A stretch of 64,000 nucleotides of DNA from Streptomyces sp. NBC_01244 (GCF_035987325.1 NZ_CP108488.1:930001-994000), one strand, 5' to 3'. Positions 35,626 through 45,381 are shown, counted from the first letter of the stretch. A program made the numbers and translations. The notes: generated from the sequence alone by a model not told the origin.

Positions 35626-38600
35626 GTGCGGAGCGGTGACGCGCAGAACCATCGGCGGAGGGCCCTGCTCGAGTGCTGGCGCGCGATCGAGCTGTTCAGT
35701 CCGCCGACCATCCCGGCGCTGCCCCGGCGGCGCCCCGCCGCACGCTCCGCGGGGAGGGACGAGTACATCGTCGACCTCACCCCGGAGCCGGGCCGGGTGC
35801 CGCCGCTCCTGCCGTGGGCCGCGGACCACCCGCAGACGGGGGCGCGGCGGGCACCGCACCGTTGGATGTGGCGGCACGAGGTCTACTGCGGTGTCTTCGA
35901 GCTGGAGTTGCTCCGCCAGGCGATGATCGCGGTACTGCCCGCGGGGACCGATCCGGACCCCGGCGTGCCGCAGAGCGAGCTGGTGCTGTCGGGCCAGAGC
36001 GCGATGTTCGCGCTGGTCCTGGACGACGAGGGCCGACCGCTCGAGGACACGTCCGTGATCTCCGCGTGCGGCTGGGCTACGGGGCGTCTGTTCGATCCGG
36101 GACCGTCCGCCGCCGGGTGGCTGGACGGCTTCGAGGAGCTCAACGACGCGTTCGGCACTGCCATCGACGAGCTCACCACCACCGCGATCCCCTACGGTCC
36201 CACCGCACCGGCCGCCGGTGCGACGTACGAGCGCCGGCCCGGCTCCGGGGGTGGGCCGGGGGCCGGCACCGGAAACTGGCAGCGGCTGCTCGCCGAGATC
36301 CTGGGCGGCGCTGCCGTCGGCGCGGTCGGGGCCCTGTTCGGCGAGGTCGCCGGCGCCGCGTTGCAGGGCGCGGCGGAGCCCCTGGTGCGGCGCGCCGCGG
36401 ACTGGGCCGCGGCCCGCCGTCCTGCCGAGGAACAAGGGGAGTCCGGGCGGCCCGAGGGCACCGCGGGCGTCCCCGAGACTGCGCCGGCCGACGGTCCTGG
36501 CACGTCGGCGGAGTCCGGGACGAGCGCCGACGCCGGCCCCCGTGCGCTCGGGTTCGCCGATCTCGTCGCCCTGACCGCGCAGATCGCCGACCTGTGCGGG
36601 GTACGGGACCAGCTGCGGCCGCAGGTGGTCCGGGTGCGCAGCAGGCTGGTCCGCCGGCCGGCGGACCCGCGGAAGAAGGCCGCCGTCGCGGCCCCGTTCC
36701 TGAACAGTCTGCTCCCACCCGACCTCGCCCGGGTGTCCGCGGCGGTCGGCAAGGGCATCGGCCCGGCACTGGCGGCGTACCTGACCGAGCTCGACTCCGT
36801 CGCCGTGGGGGCGCGGACGGATGTCCGCCAAGAGCGCGGGGTCGTCCTGGACGGGGTCGCTCCGGACCTTGTTCCGGCCGGCCGCTGGCCCGCAGCGGCG
36901 CGGTTCCCGCTCGCCCTGAGCCAGCAGTTCGCGGTCGACCGCATGCTCGCCGACCGAGCGGGGAGCGAGGGCGGGATGTTCTCCGTGAACGGCCCGCCGG
37001 GCACGGGCAAGACCACGATGCTGCGCGACCTGGTCGCCGCCCTGGTCGTGGAGCGAGCGGCGGTGCTGGCCACCTTCGACCGGCCCGGTCAGGCGTTCAC
37101 CGGTCCCCCGTGGCGTGGCCGGGACCGCCAGGGTCGCCACCCCCGCTTCGTGTCGCGGCTCGACCCGCGGCTGACCGGGTTCGAGATCGTGGTCACCTCC
37201 TCCAACAACGGCGCCGTGGAGAACATCACCGCGGAACTGCCCGGCATCGGCGCGCTCGGCGAGCACTGGCGGGGCGGCCCCGACCACTTCTCCGACCTTG
37301 CCTCCGCGCTCCTCGGCGGGCCGGCCTGGGGGCTGGTCGCGGCGGTGCTCGGCAACAAGTCCAACCGCAGGGAGTTCGGGGAACGGTTCTGGTGGGGCAG
37401 GCTCCCCGAGAAGGAGACCGATGCCCGCTCCGCCGCCGGTCTGCCGCCGCTGCGGGGCATGCGGGATGTCCTGAGCGACTGGATTGGGCCGAATCCCACA
37501 CCCGGCGGCCGGAGTCCCGTGACCCCGGAGCAGCAGGCCCAGGCCGCGGTCGTCGGCCCCGCCCTGCCCGTGCCGTCATGGACCGGGGCCGTCGCCGCGT
37601 TCCGGGCCGCCCAGGCCGAGGTCGAGCGGCTGCGCTCCGGGCGCGCCCGGCTGGCCGCGGCCCTGTCCGCCGTCGAGTCCCCGTCGGCCGGGCAGCGGAT
37701 CGCGGACCTGGAGGCGGCCGTGTCCAGGGCCGACGGGCAGGTCGCCGCCGCCACGGCCGTCCTGGACCGGGCCGCCGCCACCGGCGCCGCCGCCCGGACC
37801 GCCACCGCGAGGGCCGAGGCCGGACACCGGGCGGCCTGCGAGCACGTACCGCGGGCCCGCCAGGAGCTGGCCACCGCCCGCGCGGACCTGTCGGCCGCCC
37901 GTGAACTGGCCGCGCGGCAGCGTGAGTACGTGAGCGCGCTCACGGCCCGCCACGACGCACCCCCGGCCACCGAGCGGGGCCTGCGCGGCGGACTGCGCCG
38001 GCTGCTGCAGAGCTCCGCCGACCGGCAGGCCGCCGAACGGCAGCAGGAGCACACCCAGGCCGAGATCGGGTACTTGCTCGTCCAGCAGCGCACCGCGCTC
38101 GAGGACTCCCTGGAGCGGGTCGCCGCAGCCGCGCGCACCGAGTCGCTGGCCGCCACCCGGGAGGACCGGTCCGGCGCCGACGTCGACGAGGCCGCCGCCG
38201 GTGTCACCACCGCCCTCGCGTACGAACGGGCCGCGAGCGCGCGGGAGGCCACGGCGGCCACCGCTCTGCGGCAGGCCCGGCAGGCCGCCGACTCGTCCCG
38301 CCGCGACCTGCGGGGCGCCGTGGCCGAACTCGACGGCCGCCACCGCGAACTGCGGGAGGCCGCACGGACCCTGACCTCACTGCCGCTCGGCTGGGCCCAC
38401 CTCGACGAGGCCGACCAGGAGCTGGGCGCGCCCTGGTCCGACGAGGCCTGGTCGACCGCGCGCAGCGACCTGTTCCTGCGCGCCCTCGACCTGCACCGCG
38501 CCTTCGCCGCCGGGGCCGCGAAGAAGATCCGTGGCAACCTCCAGCTCCTCATGGAGCTGATGGCCGGTACCAACGGGCCCGTTCCCGACGAGGAGGTCGA

Positions 38601-39594
38601 GCGTGCCTGGCAGACCCTCTTCCTCCTGGTGCCCGTCGTCTCCACCACGTTCTCCTCGGTCGGCAGCATGTTCGCCCGCCTCGGTCGGGAGTCGATCGGC
38701 TGGGTCCTCGTCGACGAGGCCGGACAGGCCACCCCGCAGGCCGCCGTCGGTGCGCTGTGGCGCGCCCGCCGCGCCGTCCTGGTCGGCGATCCGCTCCAGC
38801 TCGAACCCGTCGTCACCATGCCCACGGCCCTGCAGCGCCGGCTGCTGCGCGCCCACGGCGTCGACGAGCACTGGCTTCCCTCGGCCACCTCGGCCCAGGC
38901 CGTCGCCGACCGGACCAACCGCTACGGCACCTACCTCCCGTCCCCGGACACCGACGACGAGCACGTCTGGGTGGGTTCGCCGCTCCGCGTGCACCGCCGC
39001 TGCGAAGATCCGATGTTCACGGTCAGCAACGAGGTCGCCTACGGAGGCCTCATGGTCTACGGCACCGAACCCAAGGCGTTCCCCGACGCGGAACGCGGCG
39101 GCCTGCTCCCCAGCCGCTGGCTCAACACCGACGACCCGGCCCGCCCCTCCGACGCCCCGTGGGGCGAACGTGACCGCCGGGCCTTCGAGTTCGTCCTCGA
39201 CGGTCTGCGCCGGCACGGCGTCGAGGTCGAGCGCGTGCGCGTCATCGCCCCCTTCCGGGCCCTCGTCGCCGAATGCCAGAGGGTCTGCCGCAGTCGTGAG
39301 GGCTGGACGTCCGAGCTGATCGAGGAGCGCTGCGCCACCGTCCACCGGGCCCAGGGCAAAGAGGCCGATGTCGTCGTCCTCGTGCTCGGCGGCGGGCGCC
39401 CCGGCGCCCGTGAGTGGGCGGCCGGCACCCCGCATCTCCTCAACGTCGCCGCGAGCCGTGCCAAACGCCGCCTGTACGTCATCGGCGAGCGCAGCCTGTG
39501 GGCCCCGCTCCCGCACTTCGACGTCCTCGCCTCCGAGCTGCCGCAGTTCCACCACGTCCGAGACCGCGCCACGTGGCCGCCGGACACCGAGTGA
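35626..39594 (+). CDS. Large SF1 (DNA2/NAM7-like) helicase with internal coiled coil
   Basis: 1322 aa; GTG start. An N-terminal region of about 440 residues has no domain I recognise, apart from a Gly/Ala-rich hydrophobic stretch near 223-260 (GAAVGAVGALFGEVAGAAL). Helicase motifs are clear: I (GPPGTGKTT, near 455), II (LVDEAGQATPQ, near 1029), III (VGDPLQLEPVV), IV (VHRRCEDPMF) and V-VI (HRAQGKEADVVVL near 1238, then LLNVAASRAKRRLYV). Between motifs I and II lies a long Ala/Arg/Glu coiled coil (about 650-925). SF1 proteins of this build act on nucleic acid, and several belong to phage-defence systems. Here the gene stands alone, converging on the ABC operon with a 4-bp gap. Function unproven. 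Confidence 0.8.
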   Translation: MRSGDAQNHRRRALLECWRAIELFSPPTIPALPRRRPAARSAGRDEYIVDLTPEPGRVPPLLPWAADHPQTGARRAPHRWMWRHEVYCGVFELELLRQAMIAVLPAGTDPDPGVPQSELVLSGQSAMFALVLDDEGRPLEDTSVISACGWATGRLFDPGPSAAGWLDGFEELNDAFGTAIDELTTTAIPYGPTAPAAGATYERRPGSGGGPGAGTGNWQRLLAEILGGAAVGAVGALFGEVAGAALQGAAEPLVRRAADWAAARRPAEEQGESGRPEGTAGVPETAPADGPGTSAESGTSADAGPRALGFADLVALTAQIADLCGVRDQLRPQVVRVRSRLVRRPADPRKKAAVAAPFLNSLLPPDLARVSAAVGKGIGPALAAYLTELDSVAVGARTDVRQERGVVLDGVAPDLVPAGRWPAAARFPLALSQQFAVDRMLADRAGSEGGMFSVNGPPGTGKTTMLRDLVAALVVERAAVLATFDRPGQAFTGPPWRGRDRQGRHPRFVSRLDPRLTGFEIVVTSSNNGAVENITAELPGIGALGEHWRGGPDHFSDLASALLGGPAWGLVAAVLGNKSNRREFGERFWWGRLPEKETDARSAAGLPPLRGMRDVLSDWIGPNPTPGGRSPVTPEQQAQAAVVGPALPVPSWTGAVAAFRAAQAEVERLRSGRARLAAALSAVESPSAGQRIADLEAAVSRADGQVAAATAVLDRAAATGAAARTATARAEAGHRAACEHVPRARQELATARADLSAARELAARQREYVSALTARHDAPPATERGLRGGLRRLLQSSADRQAAERQQEHTQAEIGYLLVQQRTALEDSLERVAAAARTESLAATREDRSGADVDEAAAGVTTALAYERAASAREATAATALRQARQAADSSRRDLRGAVAELDGRHRELREAARTLTSLPLGWAHLDEADQELGAPWSDEAWSTARSDLFLRALDLHRAFAAGAAKKIRGNLQLLMELMAGTNGPVPDEEVERAWQTLFLLVPVVSTTFSSVGSMFARLGRESIGWVLVDEAGQATPQAAVGALWRARRAVLVGDPLQLEPVVTMPTALQRRLLRAHGVDEHWLPSATSAQAVADRTNRYGTYLPSPDTDDEHVWVGSPLRVHRRCEDPMFTVSNEVAYGGLMVYGTEPKAFPDAERGGLLPSRWLNTDDPARPSDAPWGERDRRAFEFVLDGLRRHGVEVERVRVIAPFRALVAECQRVCRSREGWTSELIEERCATVHRAQGKEADVVVLVLGGGRPGAREWAAGTPHLLNVAASRAKRRLYVIGERSLWAPLPHFDVLASELPQFHHVRDRATWPPDTE

Positions 39595-39598
39595 CCGC

Positions 39599-40306
39599 TC
39601 ATCGGGTTCGCACCTGTTCGGTGAGTTTTCCCTTGCGCAGGCTGAGGATGCGGTCGGACCGTGCGGCCAGTTGCCGGGAGTGGGTGACGACGACCACGCA
39701 CGTGTTCCGCTCGTGAGCGAGGTCGCGGAAGGTGTCGATGACGCCCTGGGCGGTGTCCTCGTCGAGGTTTCCGGTGGGTTCGTCGGCGAAGAGGATGTCG
39801 ACGTCGCAGGCGAGGGCGCGGGCGATGGCGACGCGCTGTTGCTGGCCGCCGGAGAGCCGCATGACGTTCCGGGTGGCCATCGTCTTGTCCAGGCCGATGT
39901 GCTCGAGGAGTTGCAGGGCGCGGGCCTTGCGGCTGCCGGTGCCGGGTTTCGCGCCGGTGATCTCCATGGCGGTGGTGACGTTCTGGAGTGCGCTCATGTA
40001 GGTGAGGAGGTTGTACTGCTGGAAGATCGTGGCGGCGTGCTTGTTGCGGTAGCGGCCGAGGCCGAGCTCGGTGAGGTCCTGCCCGTCGAAGCTGATCGTG
40101 CCCTTGGTGGGGGTGTCGAGGCCGCTGGCGAGGGAGAGCAGGGTGGTCTTGCCGCTGCCTGAGGGGCCCAGGATGGTGTAGAAGGTGCCTCGTTCGAAGG
40201 CGTAGTCGATGTCCTTGAGGACGGTGGTCCTGCGGCGCCGGCCGGAGTAGGTGTGGCTGATGCCGGTGAGACGCAGGACGGGCGGGGCCGGGGTGGCGGT
40301 GGTCAT
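39599..40306 (-). CDS. ABC transporter ATP-binding protein, MacB/LolD type
   Basis: 235 aa with all ABC motifs: Walker [11 protein letters not shown]-loop FQQYNLL, signature [15 protein letters not shown], Walker [14 protein letters not shown] and the H-loop His in VVTHS. This subfamily drives MacB/FtsX-type permeases that act as mechanical exporters rather than importers. It is the last gene of a leftward operon with two permease genes, only 6 bp from the damaged one. The operon is divergent from an OmpR-type two-component system, an arrangement common for antibiotic-sensing exporters. Confidence 0.92.
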   Translation of the reverse strand: MTTATPAPPVLRLTGISHTYSGRRRRTTVLKDIDYAFERGTFYTILGPSGSGKTTLLSLASGLDTPTKGTISFDGQDLTELGLGRYRNKHAATIFQQYNLLTYMSALQNVTTAMEITGAKPGTGSRKARALQLLEHIGLDKTMATRNVMRLSGGQQQRVAIARALACDVDILFADEPTGNLDEDTAQGVIDTFRDLAHERNTCVVVVTHSRQLAARSDRILSLRKGKLTEQVRTR

Positions 40307-40312
40307 GGCGGG

Positions 40313-41312
40313 TCACTTGCCCTTCGTGAGGATGGTGCGGGGGCTCAGCCGCAGTACGGACGCGGCCGGGACGGCGGTGGCGAGGAGGCCGATGGCGAGG
40401 CCGACCCCGCCGAGGGTGGCGAGGTCCGCCGGGTCGAGTGCCACCGTGATCTCGTCGATGGGGTCGGCGTTCTCGACGGGCCTGTCGTTCGGGTCGAGGC
40501 CCTGGTCGATTCCGGTGCTGCCCGGGGCCGGCGGCTTCCAGGAGCCGATCTTCCGCTCGGCGGCGGAGGCTTCCTCGCCGAGCAGTGCCTGACCGGCACG
40601 CTGGGTCAGCTCCGGGGCGAAGAGCGAGCTCACACCCATCGCGATGACGGCGACGGCGACGATCTCCAGGGCCTGCTGGCCGATGAGCTTCCACTTCTTC
40701 TCGCCCATCGCCAGCAGGACGCCGTACTCGGTGCGGCGCCGTTTGACGGCGAGGTTGACCAGGAGGGCCAGGACGGCCGCACCGGCGAGGCCCATCAGCC
40801 ACATGGCGACGGTGGCCGTGGAGCGGATGCTCTTGAGCGGGCCCGTCATCTGCCGGACGGCCTTGTCATTGGCGTCCAGCTTGAAGCCGGCCGCTGCGGA
40901 AGTCCGGTAGCAGCGAGGAGTCGAGGACGCCCATGGCCGCGGTTCCACCGGGGCCCATGGGCTCTTTCGGCCCGCCGTCGACCAGCTTGTTCTTGCCCGT
41001 CAGGAGGGCGCGGTCCCACGTCGAGTACGTGTACTTCTGCACCTGGGGCAGGGTCCCGAGCCTGTCGACGGTCGCGGCGTCGATGCTCGGTGCCTGGAGC
41101 TGTGCCGTTGTGCCCATCCGGCTCATGTCCACGTCGAGGTTGACCTCGGCGCCCACCGAGCGTGTGGCGTCCTGTTCGGCGCGGGCCGTCGCACCGTTGA
41201 TCAGGACGCCGGCCAGCACCATCACGGAGATGACGAGGAAGGTGGCGAGGGTGATCAGGGTGTGGCCCTTGCGGGCCCACAGGCTGAGCCCTGCACGTGT
41301 GACGAAGTTCAA
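40313..41312 (-). pseudogene. FtsX/MacB-type permease broken by internal deletion
   Basis: The N-terminal part starts with TTG at 41312 (LNFVTRAGLSLWARKG, parallel to MNFVKRAGMSLGSRRS of the neighbouring permease) and runs to DFRSGRLQAGRQ and a stop near 40890. The C-terminal part continues in another frame as AAAGFKLDANDKAV with three membrane segments and the cytoplasmic motif GVLLAMGEKKWKLIGQ. Compared with the intact paralogue at 41372-42646, about 110 codons of the extracellular domain are missing exactly at the frame change, within the short GC-rich sequence GCAGCGGCCGGC. This looks like a deletion between micro-homologies, not a sequencing slip. The C-terminal fragment might still be made but lacks helix 1. 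Confidence 0.82.
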
Positions 41313-41371
41313 GGGGATCCGCTGCTCTCTCGGTCCGTTTCGGCGGGTGAGTGTTCGTGGGGGTGGGGCGG

Positions 41372-42646
41372 CTATTCGCTGTCGGTGAGGAGGGAACGGG
41401 GATGCAGGCGCAGGATCCCGAGGCCCGGGATGACCGTGGAGACCAGGGACATGCCGAGCGCGATTCCGGCGACCTTGCCGACATCGGCCGCCTCGACCCG
41501 TACCGTGGGCGAAGCGATCTCGGCGTCCGGGGTACTGCCGGACGAGACCGGCTTGTGGCCCTGGTGGCCGAGGAACGCCTCCCCGGCGGGCTGCCCGGCG
41601 AACGAACCGGCCAGAGCGGCGAGGGCGACGGCGGGCAGGGCCACGGCCGCCACTTCGACGGCGTGCTGGCCGATGAGCTTCCACTTCTTCTCGCCCATCG
41701 CGAGCAGCACTCCGAGCTCCGTGCGCCGTTCGCGGATCTGCAGGGCCACGACGAGGCCGAGGATCAGCGCTCCGGCCAGGGCGATCACCCGGACCATCAG
41801 TCCCGCGAACGTGCCGACCCGCTCGATGGGCAGGACCTGGTCCTTGTAGGCCTTGTCGTTGACGCGGAAGTCGAAGCCGCCCTTGCCCAGGAGCCTTTCG
41901 GTCTCGGCGTGCAGTCGCCGGGCCCGGTCCGGCGAGCCGATCTTGAAGACCGCCTCGCTGACCGTCGCGGTACCGGCGGTGAGCTTCTCCGTGGTGCCCA
42001 CCGGGACGTACAGCGTGTTGCCGGGCAGTTCGTGCGGCGCCGTCCACATCGCCGGATCCCGTGCCGGGTCCCGGAAGATGCCGACGACCGTCACGGGCAT
42101 CGTGCGCGCGCCGTCCGGCGACCGCACCCGTACGGTGTCGCCCGCCTTCAGATGGTTCGCGTCGGCCAGGCGCTGCTCGATCACCGCGACGTCGCGCCCC
42201 TCGTCTTCAGGGGTGATGCCGCGACCTGCCGTGACCTTCGTCGAGCCGTACGAGAAGGGCAGGAGCATCCCCGTGTCACGCACACCGTTCACGGCCAGCT
42301 CGCTCTTCGCCCCGTCCTCGGTCGCGGTACCGCCCGGCTCCGGAAATCTCGGCGTCAACGGCGTGAACCCCTGCGCGGCGGCCCGCACCCGCATCTCCGC
42401 GTTGTAGCGGTGGACCAGGCCCGGGGCGGCGAGCCGGTCGGCCTGAGCCCGGGTGAGACCGTCCTTCCGGACGGTCACGTCGACGCCGATGGAACGCCGC
42501 GCGTCGCTTTCCCGGCGGGCGGCGGCATCCTCCAGCAGAAGGCCGCCGAGGAGCAGGGCGCAGATGACGAGGAAGATCGCCAGCAGGGCCGCGGTCTTGG
42601 ATCTCCTGCTCCCCAGGCTCATGCCGGCGCGCTTGACGAAGTTCAT
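41372..42646 (-). CDS. FtsX/MacB-type ABC permease
   Basis: 424 aa from the ATG at 42646, chosen because MNFVKRAG matches its neighbour; the longer frame to 42766 would read through the promoter boxes. Topology is one N-terminal helix (AALLAIFLVICALLLGGLLL), a large extracytoplasmic domain of about 230 residues and three C-terminal helices. The loop GVLLAMGEKKWKLIGQH after the second helix is typical of FtsX-domain permeases that couple to MacB-like ATPases. It is the first gene of the leftward operon. With its sister gene broken, it may work as a homodimer with the ATPase at 39599-40306. Confidence 0.88.
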   Translation of the reverse strand: MNFVKRAGMSLGSRRSKTAALLAIFLVICALLLGGLLLEDAAARRESDARRSIGVDVTVRKDGLTRAQADRLAAPGLVHRYNAEMRVRAAAQGFTPLTPRFPEPGGTATEDGAKSELAVNGVRDTGMLLPFSYGSTKVTAGRGITPEDEGRDVAVIEQRLADANHLKAGDTVRVRSPDGARTMPVTVVGIFRDPARDPAMWTAPHELPGNTLYVPVGTTEKLTAGTATVSEAVFKIGSPDRARRLHAETERLLGKGGFDFRVNDKAYKDQVLPIERVGTFAGLMVRVIALAGALILGLVVALQIRERRTELGVLLAMGEKKWKLIGQHAVEVAAVALPAVALAALAGSFAGQPAGEAFLGHQGHKPVSSGSTPDAEIASPTVRVEAADVGKVAGIALGMSLVSTVIPGLGILRLHPRSLLTDSE

Positions 42647-42671
42647 GGCCACGACCAAAGCAGTCTGCTGT

Positions 42672-42792
42672 TTGCTGCGGGATAAGCGTGTTGCAGGGAG
42701 ATAAGGACGCGCCTCACACGGCGCCGCACACGTCCGGCCCTTCAGGTGCCGATCACCGCACCCCACGCGTGCGCGTCCTTATCCGGCTGCAA
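42672..42792. promoter_or_regulatory. Repeated TTGCWG-N3-GATAAG operator between ABC operon and two-component system
   Basis: The motif occurs on the + strand at 42672-42686 and 42691-42705 (19-bp period) and inverted at 42778-42792. The second and third copies extend to a 22-bp inverted repeat (42691-42712 with 42771-42792) with three central mismatches. The outer boxes lie about 25 bp from each divergent start codon (42646 and 42817). A shared operator, most likely for the OmpR-type regulator encoded at 42817, is the best explanation. Confidence 0.72.
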
Positions 42793-42816
42793 TCGTGATC
42801 TTGGTTCCCTGTAGTC

Positions 42817-43479
42817 ATGAGAGTCCTGGTAGCGGAGGATCACCGCGTTCTCGCCCGCACCATCGCCACCGGCCTGCGCCGTCAGGCGATGGCCGTCGAC
42901 ATCGCCACCACGGGCGTCGAGGCCGAGCGGATGTGCTTGCTCACCTCCTACGACGTACTGGTCCTCGACCGCGACCTGCCGGTCATGAGCGGCGACGAGG
43001 TCTGCAGACGGCTGCGCGAGCTCACCGACCCGCCACGGATCCTGATGCTGACCGCGGCGGGCGAGCTCACCGACAAGGTCTACGGCCTCACCTCGCTCGG
43101 CGCCGACGACTACCTGGCCAAGCCCTTCGACTTCACCGAACTCGTCGCCCGGATCAGGGCCCTGAGCCGCCGCACCCCCAAGCCGCCCCACACCGTGCTG
43201 AGTTTCGGCAACATCACCCTCGACGAGACGCGTCGCGAAGTGTCCGTGGACGGAAACCCGCTGGAGCTCTCCCCGAAGGAGACCGCGGTCCTGCGCCTGC
43301 TGATGCGGGCCGGTGGGGCACCGGTGGCCCACGACGAGATCGTCCGCACCGTCTGGGACGAACACCTCGACCCGGGCACCAGCGCCGTCCGCACCACCAT
43401 CAGCCGGCTGCGCGCCAAGCTCGGCGACTCCTGCCCGATCCTCACGGCCAAGGGAGAGGGGTACCGGCTGTGCGGCTGA
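42817..43479 (+). CDS. OmpR/PhoB-family response regulator
   Basis: 220 aa. The receiver domain (1-115) has the acidic pair E7-D8, phospho-acceptor D51 in VLVLDRDLP, the Thr in LMLTA and the Lys in YLAKPFD. The C-terminal winged helix (about 130-220) has LSPKETAVLRLLM and TTISRLRAKLG...GEGYRL. It probably binds the repeated TTGCWG-N3-GATAAG boxes just upstream and controls both its own operon and the ABC exporter. Its stop overlaps the kinase start. Confidence 0.94.
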   Translation: MRVLVAEDHRVLARTIATGLRRQAMAVDIATTGVEAERMCLLTSYDVLVLDRDLPVMSGDEVCRRLRELTDPPRILMLTAAGELTDKVYGLTSLGADDYLAKPFDFTELVARIRALSRRTPKPPHTVLSFGNITLDETRREVSVDGNPLELSPKETAVLRLLMRAGGAPVAHDEIVRTVWDEHLDPGTSAVRTTISRLRAKLGDSCPILTAKGEGYRLCG

Positions 43480-44663
43480 ACCCCCGGGCACTGCTCACGA
43501 GGCTGCCCTTCCGCGCCCGCCTCGCCATGGCCTTCTCGGGGCTGTTCCTCCTCGCCGGCATCCTCCTCCTCGCCTTCGTGGTGGTGCTCGCACGCTACGG
43601 AACGTCCCAACAGGTCCAGGGCATCTCGGTCACCTACGGCGGCGACCTGCCGACCGGCACAGCCACCCCCTTCGGGCCCGTACACCCCACCCGCCCGGAC
43701 CCCACGCTCGATCCCCCGAGCGATGTCGCCATGATCCAGAAGATCGACCGGACCGTGCGGGCCGTCCAGGACACGGCACTGCGCCAGATGGTGCTCTGGT
43801 CGGCCGTCGGCCTCCTCGTCATGGCCCTCCTCGCCGGATTCCTCGGGTGGTGGCTCGCCGGACGGGCACTGCGCCCCGTCGCCTCCATGACCGAAGCCGC
43901 CCGCCGCATCAGCGAACAGAACCTGCACCAACGCCTCGCGCTCACCGGACCCGACGACGAACTCCACCGCCTCGCCGACACCTTCGACACCATGCTCGAC
44001 CGGCTGGAGAAATCCTTCGAGAGCCAGCGCCGCTTCGTCGCCAACGCCTCCCACGAGCTCAAAACGCCGCTCGCGGTTCAGCGCACCACCCTCCAGGTCG
44101 GCCTGGCCGACCCCCTGCCCGACGGCCTCACCGAAGTCCGCGAAGACCTGCTCAACGCCAATCGGGAAGCGGAACAGCTCATCAACGCCCTCCTGCTCCT
44201 GGCCCGCAGCGACCGCGGACTGGAGCAGACCGAGCCCGTGGACCTCACGACGACCGCCCGGCTCGTGGTCGCCGAACTCGCCCCCCTCGCAGCCGAGTCC
44301 GGGCTGCGCCTCGAGACCGACGCACGCTCCCCGATGGTCCTCCCCGGTGACCCCGTCCTGCTACGGCACCTCCTGACGAACGTGATCCGCAATGCCATCC
44401 AGTACAACCACCCCGGCGGCCACGTCCTCGTGCGAGCCGGGGCCTCCACCGTGTCGGTGACCAACTCCGGCCCCCGCGTCCCCGCCGACCGCGTCCCCGA
44501 CCTGTTCGAGCCCTTCCGCCGCCTCGACGGCGACCGTACGGCCACCTCGGGCCACGGTCTGGGCCTGTCGATCGCGGCCTCCATCGCCCAGGCCCACCAC
44601 GCCACGCTGGCCGCCCGTCCCGGCCCGGAGGGCGGACTCACCGTCACCCTGCACTTCCCCTGA
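43470..44663 (+). CDS. Sensor histidine kinase (OmpR-type partner)
   Basis: 397 aa from the GTG at 43470, which overlaps the regulator stop by 10 bp. Helix 1 (about 18-42) and helix 2 (about 108-132) enclose a short Pro/Asp-rich extracytoplasmic loop of about 65 residues. Then follow a HAMP domain, the H-box ASHELKTPL (His near 194) and an HATPase with NVIRNAIQYN, GHGLGLSIAASI. The short sensor loop is typical of kinases that detect membrane-active compounds or work through their ABC partner. Together with the regulator and exporter it forms a sensing and detoxification module. Confidence 0.93.
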   Translation: MRLNPRALLTRLPFRARLAMAFSGLFLLAGILLLAFVVVLARYGTSQQVQGISVTYGGDLPTGTATPFGPVHPTRPDPTLDPPSDVAMIQKIDRTVRAVQDTALRQMVLWSAVGLLVMALLAGFLGWWLAGRALRPVASMTEAARRISEQNLHQRLALTGPDDELHRLADTFDTMLDRLEKSFESQRRFVANASHELKTPLAVQRTTLQVGLADPLPDGLTEVREDLLNANREAEQLINALLLLARSDRGLEQTEPVDLTTTARLVVAELAPLAAESGLRLETDARSPMVLPGDPVLLRHLLTNVIRNAIQYNHPGGHVLVRAGASTVSVTNSGPRVPADRVPDLFEPFRRLDGDRTATSGHGLGLSIAASIAQAHHATLAARPGPEGGLTVTLHFP

Positions 44664-44677
44664 CGGCCCCGGGTACG

Positions 44678-45334
44678 TCACGTCGTCACGAGCCCCGCTT
44701 CGTAGGCGAACACGACGGCCTGCGCGCGGCTGGTGAGGGCGAGTTTGGTCATGCAGCGGTGGACGTGGGTCTTGATGGTCGCCGGGCTCAGGACGAGCCG
44801 GACGGCGATCTCGGCGTTCGACATGCCGGCGCCGACGAGGGTGAGGACTTCCCGCTCCCTCGGGGTGAGGGCATCGGCCGGGTGTGAGGTCGCCGGCGGC
44901 ACCGCGGGCCGGACGGCGCAGAGGGCGAGGAGTTCCTGGAGGGCGGCGGGACTCAGGAGGGTGTCGCCTGCGTGGACGGTGTGGATGGCGGCGATCAGGC
45001 GGTCGGGCGGGGTGTTCTTGAGGAGGTACCCGCCGGCTCCCGAGCGCAGGGCCTGGAGGACGTAGGTGTCCAGGTCGAAGGTGGTCAGGATGATGATCTT
45101 GGGCGGGTTCCAGGGGGCGTTCTCCAGGATGTGCCGGGTGGCGGCGATGCCTCCGATGCCCGGCATGCGGATGTCCATGAGGATGACCTCGGGGCGGAGT
45201 TCGGCCGCGGCGACGATGGCCGTTTCGCCGCTTTCGGCCTCGCCGACGACCGTGATGCCGGGCGCGGCTTTCAGGAGCGCGACCAGTCCGGATCGGACGA
45301 GGATCTGGTCGTCGACGACGAGGATCGTGGGCAT
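44678..45334 (-). CDS. NarL/FixJ-family response regulator
   Basis: 218 aa from the ATG at 45334 (MPTILVVDD), chosen because the receiver domain begins there; the longer frame to 45385 has no support. The receiver has D8-D9, phospho-acceptor D54 (ILMDIRMPG) and the Lys in YLLKNTPP. The LuxR-type HTH is at the C-terminus (LTPREREVLTLVGAGMSNAEIA...SPATIKTHVHRCMTKL). It lies 47 bp downstream of its kinase on the same strand and converges with the OmpR-type kinase. The regulon cannot be told from sequence. Confidence 0.94.
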   Translation of the reverse strand: MPTILVVDDQILVRSGLVALLKAAPGITVVGEAESGETAIVAAAELRPEVILMDIRMPGIGGIAATRHILENAPWNPPKIIILTTFDLDTYVLQALRSGAGGYLLKNTPPDRLIAAIHTVHAGDTLLSPAALQELLALCAVRPAVPPATSHPADALTPREREVLTLVGAGMSNAEIAVRLVLSPATIKTHVHRCMTKLALTSRAQAVVFAYEAGLVTT

Positions 45335-45381
45335 GAGCTGGATTTCCCCCGGGGCACGGCAGCAGTGACCGGCGGCCGCGA

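Noticed and set aside
42647..42766. Longer start of the intact permease at 42766
   Set aside because: It would encode through the operator repeats, and the paralogue begins at the position equal to 42646.
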